A stretch of 64,000 nt of DNA from Salinisphaera sp. LB1 (lineage in GTDB: Bacteria > Pseudomonadota > Gammaproteobacteria > Nevskiales > Salinisphaeraceae). Location of the stretch: positions 1,612,001 through 1,676,000 of the forward strand of contig NZ_CP029488.1 in NCBI RefSeq assembly GCF_003177035.1, read 5' to 3'. The notes under the pieces are model-generated. The model did no database searches and was not told the DNA's origin. It saw only the letters and a program-made list of their open reading frames with translations. Shown here piece by piece: positions 50,433-59,759 of the stretch (position 1 is its first letter; each line of letters starts with the position of its first letter). The position numbers and the translations under genes are program-made.

Positions 50433-51674
50433 ATGTCGCCCTTGGCGTGTCACCCCCTGAATCGCGTTCTTTTCGCCAGACCCCATCGGCTGTTCTTTCT
50501 GATCGGCGCGTGGCAACTCATTCTGAGCATCCTGTTCTGGTTCGTTGTCTTGACCGGCCTTTATCTGCCGGCGCTGCCTGTATTGCCGCTCACCGTCAAT
50601 GCCACGTCGGCGCATCTGTTTCTCATGCTCTATGGGTTGTTTATCTTCTTTGTGTTCGGTTTCCTGCTCACCGTGTTTCCCCGTTGGCTGGGCACCGCGG
50701 AGATCGATCGGCCCCGCTATACCGGAATAGCCGCGCTGTTGACCGTCGGCATGGTTACTTACTATCTCGGCCTGCTGACCAGCCGCGATGTGGCCCTCAT
50801 CGGCAATGGGCTGTTTGTCGGCGGTTGGGGGCTGGGCCTCTGGACGCTGCTCAGCATATGGCAACGCTCCAGCCGTGAGGATAAGCGCTTTGCGCTGTTT
50901 CCACTCGGATGCGTCGCCATGGGCGGTATGGGGGCTGCCAGCCATGCGCTGTGGCTCTGGACATCGCAGGGTGAACTGCTGGTGATTGCGGGGGCCGTGG
51001 GGCTCTGGCTCTATCTCGTTCCCTTGGTCATCGCCATCAGCTATCGGATGATTCCGTTCTTCAGTGCTCGTGCGCTGGCAGACTACGCTGCCATCAAACC
51101 CCGATGGACTCTGCCCGCCACACTGATTTGCGTACTCACGCACTTTGGGCTGACCGTTTTCGATCAGTCCGAGTGGCTTTTTCTGTGCGATCTGCCGCTG
51201 GCTTTCATTGGCGCCTGGCACAGCTATCGCTGGGGGCTGTGGCGCAGTCTGCGGGTGCCGTTGCTCGGTATGCTCCATATCAGCTTCGCCTGGCTGACCG
51301 TGGCGATGGGTCTGTATGTCATGCAGAGCCTGTTGCAATGGACCCGCATGCCGCTGGATCTGGGCCTGGCGCCGTTGCATGCACTGGCAATCGGTTTCGT
51401 CACCAGCATGCTCGTGGCGATGGCATCTCGGGTCAGCCTGGGGCACTCCGGCCGGCCGTTGACGGCCGACCGGACCACGCTATGGGCCTTCGCCGTGGTC
51501 CAGCTCACGGCCCTCGTGCGCGTGCTGGCCGAATTCCCGTTGCCGGGCCATGGCTATGCCTATCTCGGCCTGGTTCTGGCGGCGGCGCTGCTCTGGCTGG
51601 CGGCGTTCATCCCCTGGGGGCTGCATTTCGGCGCCATCTATTGTCGGCCGCGAGTGGACGGCGCGCCCGGCTGA
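50433..51674 (+). CDS. nnrS: NnrS-family heme-copper membrane protein
   Basis: Polytopic membrane protein of 413 aa with about 12 helices, linked to resistance against nitric oxide during denitrification. Family text: FARPHRLFFLIGAWQLILSI, HLFLMLYGLFIFFVFGFLLT, VIAISYRMIPFFSARAL, and LAPLHALAIGFVTSMLVAMA SRVSLGHSG with the conserved His. The ATG at 50433 has GAGG 5 bases upstream; longer starts at 50397 or 50385 are possible. It is controlled by the Fnr/Dnr box at 50303. Confidence 0.92.
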   Translation: MSPLACHPLNRVLFARPHRLFFLIGAWQLILSILFWFVVLTGLYLPALPVLPLTVNATSAHLFLMLYGLFIFFVFGFLLTVFPRWLGTAEIDRPRYTGIAALLTVGMVTYYLGLLTSRDVALIGNGLFVGGWGLGLWTLLSIWQRSSREDKRFALFPLGCVAMGGMGAASHALWLWTSQGELLVIAGAVGLWLYLVPLVIAISYRMIPFFSARALADYAAIKPRWTLPATLICVLTHFGLTVFDQSEWLFLCDLPLAFIGAWHSYRWGLWRSLRVPLLGMLHISFAWLTVAMGLYVMQSLLQWTRMPLDLGLAPLHALAIGFVTSMLVAMASRVSLGHSGRPLTADRTTLWAFAVVQLTALVRVLAEFPLPGHGYAYLGLVLAAALLWLAAFIPWGLHFGAIYCRPRVDGAPG

Positions 51675-51691
51675 GCGGGCCACGCCAGTCC

Positions 51692-52135
51692 TCAAGAGCT
51701 GGCCTTGTGGATACTGACCGGTTCACCGCTGCGGTCAAAGAATACGAAATCCTGCAGGCCTTCACCGATCATCAACGCCCGGGCCATGCGCTCAAGGTGC
51801 GGCTCGCAGGCTGACGATGACGGCGGTTGGCCGAATCGTCCCGGCATCACGGCGGTCATCAGGAATTGCCAACTCGATTCGATCGCGTCGGCGGTTTTCG
51901 TGATTTCTGCCAACGACAGCGAAGCGGTCACGGGCCAGTCGCGCACCATTACGGGCACCAGACAACCTTCGTCGACCATCGGTTTCGCGGTATCGCGATG
52001 GCGCCGATAAGCGACTTCGGCCTTGAGCAGTACTGTCAGAAGCCGGGCGGGATCGGGTTCGGTCCGTGCCAGCGCGATCAGCTGGTCGAACGATTCAAGC
52101 GTTGGCAGTGGGGCGGAACAAGCCGTGCGATTCAT
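51692..52135 (-). CDS. Hypothetical protein at the end of the nar operon
   Basis: Protein of 147 aa of unknown function. No signal peptide or membrane helix. Visible features: FDQLIALARTEPDPARLLTV, an Arg-rich EVAYRRHRDTAKPMVDEG and the end LQDFVFFDRSGEPVSIHKAS. Its start overlaps the stop of the PPIase gene by four bases, so it is translated with the nar genes and may help nitrate respiration. I do not recognise the family. Confidence 0.7.
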   Translation of the reverse strand: MNRTACSAPLPTLESFDQLIALARTEPDPARLLTVLLKAEVAYRRHRDTAKPMVDEGCLVPVMVRDWPVTASLSLAEITKTADAIESSWQFLMTAVMPGRFGQPPSSSACEPHLERMARALMIGEGLQDFVFFDRSGEPVSIHKASS

Positions 52136-52890
52136 TGCAGCAACGGGCTGTCGACGGCTTCGATATCCACACCCTGGATATCGGCCTCGGCAATCAGAAT
52201 TCTCAGATACTGGCTCACCGCCCGGCGCCAGGATCGCTCGCGTAGATAATCGGCGATCAGGGTGCGGACATGATCATATGGTAACGGCACGCCGCCCTGC
52301 CGCTCGGCCACGACGACGACATGAAAACCATAGCGGCTTTCCACCGCGCGCTGGGCCAGCCCCAGGGGCAGTCGCAGCACGACGTCTTCCAGCTCGGGGA
52401 CCGTCTGCCCCCGCCCGACCCAGCCGAGGTCGCCCCCGTTGTCGGCCGAGGGGCATCGCGAATGTGTTCGTGCCAGTTCGGCAAGACGGTCGGGATCGCG
52501 TTGTAATATCGCGATCAGTTCATCGGCCTGCTTGCGGGCTTCGATACGGGCCGCGGCGTCGTCCGGCGCGGCTGCAAGCAGAATATGCGACATCCGCACG
52601 TGCACTGGCGTACCGAAGCGCTTGCGGTTCGCGTCGAAATAGCGCCGGCAATCGGCGTCGCTCGCTTCGGGCACGACGATTTCGGCCGCCAGCAATTCAT
52701 CGATGGCCGCGTCCAGCCGCCCATCGGTGGCGATGCTCAAGGCCCGGGCGCGTTGACGCAGCAGCTCGCGGATCGCCAGCCGGCGAGCGGCCTCGGCGCG
52801 TTTTTCATCGATCGTGCCGGATTCGACCAGGCCGGACTCGGCATTGATCTGATGTTCGGGCAGCAGTACGTGGTTGACCAATGCCAGCAT
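52132..52890 (-). CDS. Parvulin-type peptidylprolyl isomerase (NifM/PpiC-like)
   Basis: Protein of 252 aa. The central parvulin domain (about residues 95-190) has VRMSHILLAAAPDD, LARTHSRCPSADNGGDLGWV and VESRYGFHVVVVAERQGG. A helical N-terminal part precedes it. No signal peptide, so probably cytoplasmic, like NifM. PPIases of this type commonly follow narI in gammaproteobacteria and are thought to aid assembly of nitrate reductase. It starts 9 bases after the narI stop. Confidence 0.9.
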   Translation of the reverse strand: MLALVNHVLLPEHQINAESGLVESGTIDEKRAEAARRLAIRELLRQRARALSIATDGRLDAAIDELLAAEIVVPEASDADCRRYFDANRKRFGTPVHVRMSHILLAAAPDDAAARIEARKQADELIAILQRDPDRLAELARTHSRCPSADNGGDLGWVGRGQTVPELEDVVLRLPLGLAQRAVESRYGFHVVVVAERQGGVPLPYDHVRTLIADYLRERSWRRAVSQYLRILIAEADIQGVDIEAVDSPLLQ

Positions 52891-52899
52891 GAAGAACTC

Positions 52900-53586
52900 C
52901 TAAACCTTGTGTCCGCGCACGACCTGATAGCGCCGGGCGACATAGCGATAGGGCACGCTCCAGATATGCACCAGCCGGGTAAATGGAAATGCCAGAAACA
53001 CGGTCAGTCCCAGGAACAGATGCACCTTGAACACCCAGTACACGCCGGCCAGATAAGCCGAAGCACCGGGACGGAAGGTGACGATATGCTGGGCCCACTC
53101 GGCCAGTGCGATCATTTCGCTCCCATCCAGGTGCTGGGCCGAGATCGGGATCGTGGCCAGGCCGAACACGAGCTGCACGTACAGCAGCACCAGGATGAAG
53201 ATATCGCCGCGAAGCGACTGCGCGCGGACCAGTCGATGAAACAGCCGCCGATAGAGCAATATGCTCGCGCCGATCAACGCCGCGGCTCCCGCCACGCCGC
53301 CGGAGATCATCGCCAGCAACTGCTTGCTGTGGGGAGTCAATCCGAAATACGGGTACAGCGCATGCGGCATGAGCAGCCCGATCAGATGGCCGAAGAACAG
53401 GAAGATGATCCCCAGATGAAACAGGACGCTGCCGACCTGGAACAGCATCGAATTATTCAGCAGCTGACTGGAATTCGTCTTCCAGGTGTACTGACTCATG
53501 TCGTAGCGCACGAGGCTGCCGAACAGGAACACGGTGCCGGCCAGATACGGGTAGATCTGGAACAGAATGAAATCGGTCGTGTGCAT
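52900..53586 (-). CDS. narI: Nitrate reductase gamma subunit (cytochrome b)
   Basis: Membrane subunit of 228 aa that oxidises quinol and passes electrons to NarH. Five helices and heme-binding His residues: FILFQIYPYLAGTVFLFGSL, LFHLGIIFLFFGHLIGLLMP, and VFKVHLFLGLTVFLAFPFTR LVHIWSVP. The ATG at 53586 has GGAGGTTGAGG upstream and gives the standard N-terminus; an upstream in-frame start lies within narJ. It starts 4 bases past the narJ stop. Confidence 0.96.
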   Translation of the reverse strand: MHTTDFILFQIYPYLAGTVFLFGSLVRYDMSQYTWKTNSSQLLNNSMLFQVGSVLFHLGIIFLFFGHLIGLLMPHALYPYFGLTPHSKQLLAMISGGVAGAAALIGASILLYRRLFHRLVRAQSLRGDIFILVLLYVQLVFGLATIPISAQHLDGSEMIALAEWAQHIVTFRPGASAYLAGVYWVFKVHLFLGLTVFLAFPFTRLVHIWSVPYRYVARRYQVVRGHKV

Positions 53587-53590
53587 GACC

Positions 53591-54322
53591 TCAACCTCCC
53601 GGGGCGTGTTGCGATGATGGAGCCGCCGTGTCGGAATCCGGCGCCCCCTGACGGGTGGCGCCACAGCGGGTTTGCGGTTGCGTACCGCCAAAGCTCACCG
53701 GGGCCTCCATCCACACGGCGTCGATCGCGGCCGGGGTGTCGTCGCGGCTTTCCCGGCTGGCCATCCGGGTGAGGTCGACGGGGGTCGGGTCGGCGCCGAT
53801 CAGGCGCAGCAATACGGTGAACGCACTGGCATAGCCGCTGCCACGCTCGACCAGGCGCACGCGTATGCGCTGCAGAATATGCGTGGTTTCGGCCAGCCAG
53901 TCGTGCGCGGCCGCGTCCGGCAGCTGGGCGCAGAATTCGAGAAAGACCGGCAGGAAATCCGGTAATTCCCGGCTGTCGATGGCCAGGCCATGTTCATGGT
54001 AGGCGCGCTTGAGCTCGATCATCGCCGGGCCGCGATCGCGCGATTCGCCGTAGATGTGTTCGAATACATACAGCGACACCTTGCGACCGCGATCGAAGGT
54101 CTCGAGGTAGTCCGACTGGGCGTCGAGCAGATCCCGCTCGCCCAGTTCCGTGACGAACTCGGCAATGGCCGCGCGCTCGGAGGCGCTCAATCCTGCTGAC
54201 GCTTGCAGAATATCGACTAACTCGGCGGCATGCTGCTGGAGTGTGGCGTTCGGATAGTCGAGCAGCCGCGCGAGTGCCTGCAGCGGGCGGGCGAGTTCGC
54301 AACTCGGGGCGACGGCGCTCAT
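53591..54322 (-). CDS. narJ: Nitrate reductase assembly chaperone
   Basis: Cytoplasmic TorD-type chaperone of 243 aa needed for molybdenum-cofactor insertion into NarG. Family text: LQALARLLDYPNATLQQHAA, YLETFDRGRKVSLYVFEHIY and SRDRGPAMIELKRAYHEHGL, then LPDFLPVFLEFCAQLPD. The C-terminal 60 residues are low-complexity and variable. The start overlaps the narH stop by four bases. Confidence 0.96.
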   Translation of the reverse strand: MSAVAPSCELARPLQALARLLDYPNATLQQHAAELVDILQASAGLSASERAAIAEFVTELGERDLLDAQSDYLETFDRGRKVSLYVFEHIYGESRDRGPAMIELKRAYHEHGLAIDSRELPDFLPVFLEFCAQLPDAAAHDWLAETTHILQRIRVRLVERGSGYASAFTVLLRLIGADPTPVDLTRMASRESRDDTPAAIDAVWMEAPVSFGGTQPQTRCGATRQGAPDSDTAAPSSQHAPGG

Positions 54323-55896
54323 TTACTCGTCTCCGAATCGGCCGGCGCTGGCCTGGACGCGGGCTCGGGGGCCGACGGCGCGTGCTCGCGCTGTTCCGGG
54401 CTTTTGGAGCCGAACAGGTTGCCGCGGGTGACGCCCTGGGTATGGCAGCCGTCGCCGAAGGAAAAACCACAGCCGGCGCGCTCGCCCCATGGATCGGCGG
54501 TCGCCTGCTCGCGATGGCCGGTCGGGATCACGAAGCGATCCTCGTAGTTGGCGATGGCCATGGTTTGATACATGTCGTCGACCCGCGCGCGCGTCAGCCC
54601 CACCTGCGCCAGCACGGTTTCGTCGGGCGTGCCGTCGACCGTTAGCGAGCGGCGGAACACGCGCATCGCCAGCAGTCGCCGCAGCGCATGGATGATCGGT
54701 TCCTCCTCGCCGGCCGTGAGCAGGTTGGCCAGATACTTGACCGGAATCTTGAGCGATTCGACGTCCGGAATCTCGCCGTCGCGGGCGATATTGCCGGCAT
54801 CGGCCGCCGCCTGTATCGGCGATAGCGGCGGCACGTACCAGACCATGGGCAAGGTGCGGTATTCCGGGTGCAGCGGGAAGGCGACCCGCCATTCCTTGGC
54901 CATCTTCCAGACCGGAGAGCGTTTGGCGGCTTCCAGCCAGTTATCGGGTACGCCGTCGGCCCGCGCCTGGGCCTGTATTTCCGGATCGTGCGGATCCAGG
55001 AAAACATCCATCTGGGCTTCGTAGAGGTCGGCTTCGTTCGGCACGCTGGCCGCGTCCTTGATCCGGTCGGCGTCGTAGAGCATGACGCCGAGATAACGAA
55101 TCCGCCCGACACAGGTCTCCGAGCACACGGTGGGTTCGCCGGCCTCGATGCGTGGGTAGCAGAAGATGCATTTCTCGGATTTGCCGGACTGCCAGTTGTA
55201 GTAGATCTTCTTGTACGGACAGCCGGAAATACACATGCGCCAGCCGCGGCAGCGGTCCTGGTCGATGAGCACGATGCCGTCTTCCTCACGCTTGTAGATG
55301 GCGCCGCTGGGACAGGAGGCCACGCAGGAAGGATTCAGGCAGTGCTCGCACAGCCGGGGCAGGTACATCATGAAGGTGTGTTCGAACTGCCCGTAGATCT
55401 CGGTCTGGATGTTGGCGAAGTTGTAGTCGCGCTTGCGCTTGGCGAATTCGCCGCCGAGGATCTCTTCCCAGTTCGGCCCCCATTCGATCTTGTCCATCGG
55501 CTTGCCGGTGATCGCCGAGTAGGGCTTGGCGGTGGGCTGGGCCTTGGACGCCGGGGCATTCTGCAGCCGCTGATAGTCGAAGTTGAACGGCTCGTAGTAG
55601 TCGTCGATCTCGGGCAGATGCGGGTTGGCAAAGATCTTGGCCAGCAGCCGCCACTTGCCACCCTGTCGGGGCGTGATGTCGCCGTCGTCGCGGCGTACCC
55701 AGCCACCTTTCCAGCGATCCTGATTCTCCCAGTCCTTGGGGTAGCCGACGCCGGGTTTGGTCTCGACATTGTTGAACCACGCGTATTCCATGCCCTCGCG
55801 CGAGGTCCACACGTTCTTGCAGGTGACCGAACAGGTATGACAGCCGATGCACTTGTCGAGGTTCAGAACTTTGCCGATCTGGGCGCGGATCTTCAT
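54319..55896 (-). CDS. narH: Nitrate reductase beta subunit (iron-sulfur)
   Basis: Electron-transfer subunit of 525 aa with four Fe-S clusters. Cys groups: NLDKCIGCHTCSVTCKNVW, LCEHCLNPSCVASCPSGAIY, CRGWRMCISGCPYKKIYYNW and KCIFCYPRIEAGEPTVCSET; the Trp in the third group is the usual 3Fe-4S replacement. The end has CGFSFGDGCHTQGVTRGNLF and a 35-residue Pro/Ser/Ala tail. It starts 70 bases after the narG stop. Confidence 0.97.
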   Translation of the reverse strand: MKIRAQIGKVLNLDKCIGCHTCSVTCKNVWTSREGMEYAWFNNVETKPGVGYPKDWENQDRWKGGWVRRDDGDITPRQGGKWRLLAKIFANPHLPEIDDYYEPFNFDYQRLQNAPASKAQPTAKPYSAITGKPMDKIEWGPNWEEILGGEFAKRKRDYNFANIQTEIYGQFEHTFMMYLPRLCEHCLNPSCVASCPSGAIYKREEDGIVLIDQDRCRGWRMCISGCPYKKIYYNWQSGKSEKCIFCYPRIEAGEPTVCSETCVGRIRYLGVMLYDADRIKDAASVPNEADLYEAQMDVFLDPHDPEIQAQARADGVPDNWLEAAKRSPVWKMAKEWRVAFPLHPEYRTLPMVWYVPPLSPIQAAADAGNIARDGEIPDVESLKIPVKYLANLLTAGEEEPIIHALRRLLAMRVFRRSLTVDGTPDETVLAQVGLTRARVDDMYQTMAIANYEDRFVIPTGHREQATADPWGERAGCGFSFGDGCHTQGVTRGNLFGSKSPEQREHAPSAPEPASRPAPADSETSK

Positions 55897-55966
55897 GTCG
55901 AGACCTCCAAATGAACACGAGTCCTCGTGCGCGCCGGGGCCGTAAGCCTACTGGCAACAAGCGCAC

Positions 55967-58900
55967 TCATCGCACGTAGTCCTGCTGCTCGATGCTCTCG
56001 TCGTCGCCCTCGAGCCAGTCGACCCGGTCCATCTTGCGAATAATCACGAATTCGTCCCGATTGGCGCCCACCGGGCCGTAGTAGTTGAAGCCGTAGCTCT
56101 GCTGGGCATAGCCACCGATCATGTGTGTGGGCTTGACCAATGTGCGCGTCACCGAGTTGTGGATACCGCCGCGATTGCCCGTGATCTCGGAGCCGGGCGT
56201 GTTCACGGTGCGATCCTGGGCGTGGTACATCATCGCCATGCCTTCGCGCACACGCTGCGAGACGACCGCCCGGGCCACGACGGCGCCGTTGACGTTGTAG
56301 CCCTCGATCCAGTCGTTGTCCTCGATGCCGGCGCGCTGGGCATCGATTTCCGAAATCCAGATGATCGGCCCGCCGCGCGAGAGCGTGAGCATGATCAGGT
56401 TGTCGGTATAGGTGCTGTGGATACCCCATTTCTGGTGCGGCGTGATCCAGCTGAGTACCAGCTCCTTGTTGCCGTTGGGCCGGGCGTCGAGCATCGCCTT
56501 CCAGGTCTTGGTATTGACCGGTGGCCGGTAGCTCGCAAAGCCCTCGCCGAAGGCGCGCATCCACTGATGATCCTGGTAGAACTGCTGGCGTCCGGTGAGC
56601 GTGCGCCAGGGGATCAGTTCGTTCACATTGGTCCAGCCGGCGTTATACGACACATGCTCGGATTCGATCCCCGACCAGGTCGGTGAGCTGATGATCTTGC
56701 GCGGCTGGGCGACGAGGTCGCGAAACTGGATATGTTCCCCCGCCTTGGCCGCTGCCAGGTGGCGATGCTCGCGCCCGGTGATTTTCTCTAGCGCCGCCCA
56801 GGCTTTGATGGCCACGCTGCCGTGGGTTTCCGGCGCCAGCGACATCACCGTGTCGCAGGCCTGGATCGCGGTGTCCAGACGCGGCCGGTCGTCGCCGAAT
56901 TGCGGGCGGTGCTGGGCGCCGAGCTCGGCGACTTCCTCAGCCGTGTCCCAGTTGATCCCCTTGCTGCCGTTGCCGAGTTCTTCCAGCAGCGGGCCCACGC
57001 TGGTGAATCGTGCATAAGTAGCCGGGTAGTCGCGCTCGACCTGCTTGATCGCGGGCATGGTCTTGCCCGGTAGCGGGTCGCATTCGCCGCGGTACCATTC
57101 GGCGGCGTCGAACGGCTGGCCCAGCTCGCCCGGCGTGTCGTGCAGCAGCGGCAGCGTGACCAGATCCTGTTCGACGCCAAGCCGGCCCTGGACGACCTGC
57201 GAGAACGCGCCGGCGATGCCTTTGAAGATGTCCCAGTCCGAACGCGATTCCCAGGCCGGATCGACCGCCTCGGACAATGGATGGATGAACGGATGCATGT
57301 CCGAGGTATTCAGATCGTCCTTTTCGTACCAGGTCGCGGTGGGCAGCACGATATCCGAGTACAGGCAGGTCGAGGACATGCGAAAGTCCAGCGTGACCAG
57401 CAGATCGAGCTTGCCCCGGGGCGCTTCGTCGTGCCACACGACTTCCTCGACGCGCTGGCTGCCCTGGGTGCCCAGGTCCGGCCCCTGCACGCTGTCGTCG
57501 GCACCCAGCAGGTGCTTGAGGAAATACTCGTGGCCCTTGCCCGAGGCGCCCAGCAGGTTCGAGCGCCAGATGAACATATTGCGCGGCCAGTTTTCCGGCG
57601 CGTCCGGGTCCTCGCAGGCCATACGGAGTTTCTTGGTGCGCAGCTGCTCGACCACGTATTCGGCCGGATCGCGGCCGGCCGCCGCGGCTTCGCGCGCGAT
57701 TTCGAGCGGGTTGCGGTTCAATTGCGGCGCCGAGGGCAGCCAGCCCATGCGTTCGGCGCGAACGTTGTAATCGATCAGGCTGCCGCGCCATTGCTCGGGA
57801 TCGGCCAGTGGCGACAGGATCTCGCCAACGTCGACCTGTTCGTAGCGCCACTGATCGGAGTGGGAATAGAAGAATGACGTGCCGGCCATTTGGCGCGGCG
57901 GACGCATCCAGTCCAAGGCAAAGGCAACCGGCAGCCAGCCGGTCTGCGGGCGGAGTTTCTCCTGGCCGACATAGTGCGCCCAACCCCCGCCGGATACGCC
58001 CACACAACCGCACATCATCAACATGTTGATGATGCCGCGATAGCTCATGTCATTGTGATACCAGTGATTCAGGCCGGCGCCCAGAATCACCATCGATTTG
58101 CCGCGGGTCTTGGCGGCGGTTTCGGCAAAGCGGCGTGCGGTCCGAATCACGTGCGCCGCGGGCACGCTGGTAATCGTTTCCTGCCAGGCCGGTGTATAGG
58201 CGACATCATCCGCGAAGGTACGAGCCGCCGTATCGTCGTCGAAACCGCGGCCGACGCCGTAGTGGGCGACCATCAGATCGAATACCGTGGCGACCCGCAC
58301 GTGTGTGCCGTCGGCCTGAGCAAGTCGCTTGACGGGAACCCGTCGCCACAGGATGTCGCGCTGGGTATTGGACGTGAACTGTTCGTGCTCGACGCCACCG
58401 AAATACGGGAAGGCGACCGCGGCGACCTCATCGGCATGATCGAGCAGCGTCAGCCACGGGTGGATATCGGCGTCGTCGGCCGTCTTCTCCTCGAGATTCC
58501 AGCGGCCGCTGCCATCCCAGCGAAAGCCGGCCGCGCCCTGCGGCACGGCGGGGGCATCGGTGGTCTCATCCCAGATCACGGTCTTCCAGTCACCGTGCAC
58601 AGGAGCCGCGCCGCTCAGATCGCTGGCGCGGACGAATCGGCCCGGCACCAGGCCGTCTTCGTGGGCGTCGAGCCGGACCAGCATCGGCATATCGGTGTAG
58701 CGCCGCGCATAATCCTGGAAATACGGGTCGGGATTGTCGACGTGGAATTCCTTGAGGATCACGTGGCCGAGCGCCATCGCCAGCGCGGCATCGGTGCCTT
58801 GCTTGGGCGACAACCACAGATCCGCGAATTTGGTGGCCTCGGCATAGTCCGGGGAGCAGACCACGATCTCGGTGCCGTTGTAGCGGGCCTCGGTCACGAA

Positions 58901-59698
58901 ATGGGCGTCGGGCGTGCGCGTCTGCGGCACGTTGGAGCCCCACATCATGATGAACTTGCTGTTGTACCAGTCGGCGGACTCCGGCACGTCGGTTTGTTCG
59001 CCCCAGGTCATGGGGGAGGACGGCGGTAGATCGCAGTACCAGTCGTAGAACGACAGGCAAACCCCGCCGATCAAGGACAGATAGCGCGCCCCGGCCGCGT
59101 AAGAGAGCATCGACATGGCCGGGATGGGCGAGAAACCGACCACCCGGTCCGGCCCCCAGCGTTCGATGGTGTGCACGTTGGCAGCGGCGATGATCTCGTT
59201 GACCTCGTCCCAGCTCGACCGAACCATGCCGCCAAGTCCGCGGCGCTTCTGATAGCTGCGCCGTTTGGCTTCGTCGTCGACAATCGACGCCCAGGCATCC
59301 ACCGGGTCGGCGTGTGCGGCGCGTGCCTCGCGCCACAGCTTGATCAGGGTCGCACGTACCAAGGGATACTTGAGTCGATTGGCGCTGTAGATATACCAGG
59401 AATAACTGGCGCCACGCGGGCAGCCGCGGGGCTCGTGGTTGGGCAGATCGGGCCGGGTACGGGGGTAATCGGTCTGCTGGGTCTCCCAGGTCACCAGCCC
59501 GTCCTTGACGTAGATCTTCCACGAGCAGGAGCCGGTGCAGTTCACGCCGTGGGTCGAGCGCACGATCTTGTCGTGCTGCCAACGCTGGCGATAGCTTTCT
59601 TCCCAGGACCGGTCGTCGTGATTGACCTCGCCGTGGCCGTCGGCGAATGCATCGCCCTGGCGCCGGAAATAGGTCAGTCGATCGAGGAAATGACTCAT
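55967..59698 (-). CDS. narG: Nitrate reductase alpha subunit (molybdoenzyme)
   Basis: Catalytic subunit of 1243 aa that reduces nitrate to nitrite on the cytoplasmic side. The N-terminal iron-sulfur ligands are H50, C54, C58 and C93 (STHGVNCTGSCSWKIYV...RGCPRG). The molybdenum-coordinating Asp is D223 in YDWYCDLPPSSPMTWGEQTD. Other NarG text: SNVPQTRTPDAHFVTEARYN and GVSGGGWAHYVGQEKLRPQT. Full length. The operon runs narK-narG-narH-narJ-narI leftwards. Confidence 0.98.
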   Translation of the reverse strand: MSHFLDRLTYFRRQGDAFADGHGEVNHDDRSWEESYRQRWQHDKIVRSTHGVNCTGSCSWKIYVKDGLVTWETQQTDYPRTRPDLPNHEPRGCPRGASYSWYIYSANRLKYPLVRATLIKLWREARAAHADPVDAWASIVDDEAKRRSYQKRRGLGGMVRSSWDEVNEIIAAANVHTIERWGPDRVVGFSPIPAMSMLSYAAGARYLSLIGGVCLSFYDWYCDLPPSSPMTWGEQTDVPESADWYNSKFIMMWGSNVPQTRTPDAHFVTEARYNGTEIVVCSPDYAEATKFADLWLSPKQGTDAALAMALGHVILKEFHVDNPDPYFQDYARRYTDMPMLVRLDAHEDGLVPGRFVRASDLSGAAPVHGDWKTVIWDETTDAPAVPQGAAGFRWDGSGRWNLEEKTADDADIHPWLTLLDHADEVAAVAFPYFGGVEHEQFTSNTQRDILWRRVPVKRLAQADGTHVRVATVFDLMVAHYGVGRGFDDDTAARTFADDVAYTPAWQETITSVPAAHVIRTARRFAETAAKTRGKSMVILGAGLNHWYHNDMSYRGIINMLMMCGCVGVSGGGWAHYVGQEKLRPQTGWLPVAFALDWMRPPRQMAGTSFFYSHSDQWRYEQVDVGEILSPLADPEQWRGSLIDYNVRAERMGWLPSAPQLNRNPLEIAREAAAAGRDPAEYVVEQLRTKKLRMACEDPDAPENWPRNMFIWRSNLLGASGKGHEYFLKHLLGADDSVQGPDLGTQGSQRVEEVVWHDEAPRGKLDLLVTLDFRMSSTCLYSDIVLPTATWYEKDDLNTSDMHPFIHPLSEAVDPAWESRSDWDIFKGIAGAFSQVVQGRLGVEQDLVTLPLLHDTPGELGQPFDAAEWYRGECDPLPGKTMPAIKQVERDYPATYARFTSVGPLLEELGNGSKGINWDTAEEVAELGAQHRPQFGDDRPRLDTAIQACDTVMSLAPETHGSVAIKAWAALEKITGREHRHLAAAKAGEHIQFRDLVAQPRKIISSPTWSGIESEHVSYNAGWTNVNELIPWRTLTGRQQFYQDHQWMRAFGEGFASYRPPVNTKTWKAMLDARPNGNKELVLSWITPHQKWGIHSTYTDNLIMLTLSRGGPIIWISEIDAQRAGIEDNDWIEGYNVNGAVVARAVVSQRVREGMAMMYHAQDRTVNTPGSEITGNRGGIHNSVTRTLVKPTHMIGGYAQQSYGFNYYGPVGANRDEFVIIRKMDRVDWLEGDDESIEQQDYVR

Positions 59699-59759
59699 GG
59701 ACGGGCTCCTGATGCGATCGCGCAGGTAGCGGTGTCGTGCGCTGGGGCCTGTTTCGCCC

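Noticed and set aside
57890-59029. Open frame of about 380 codons antisense to narG
   Set aside because: Shadow frame; narG is certain and full length.
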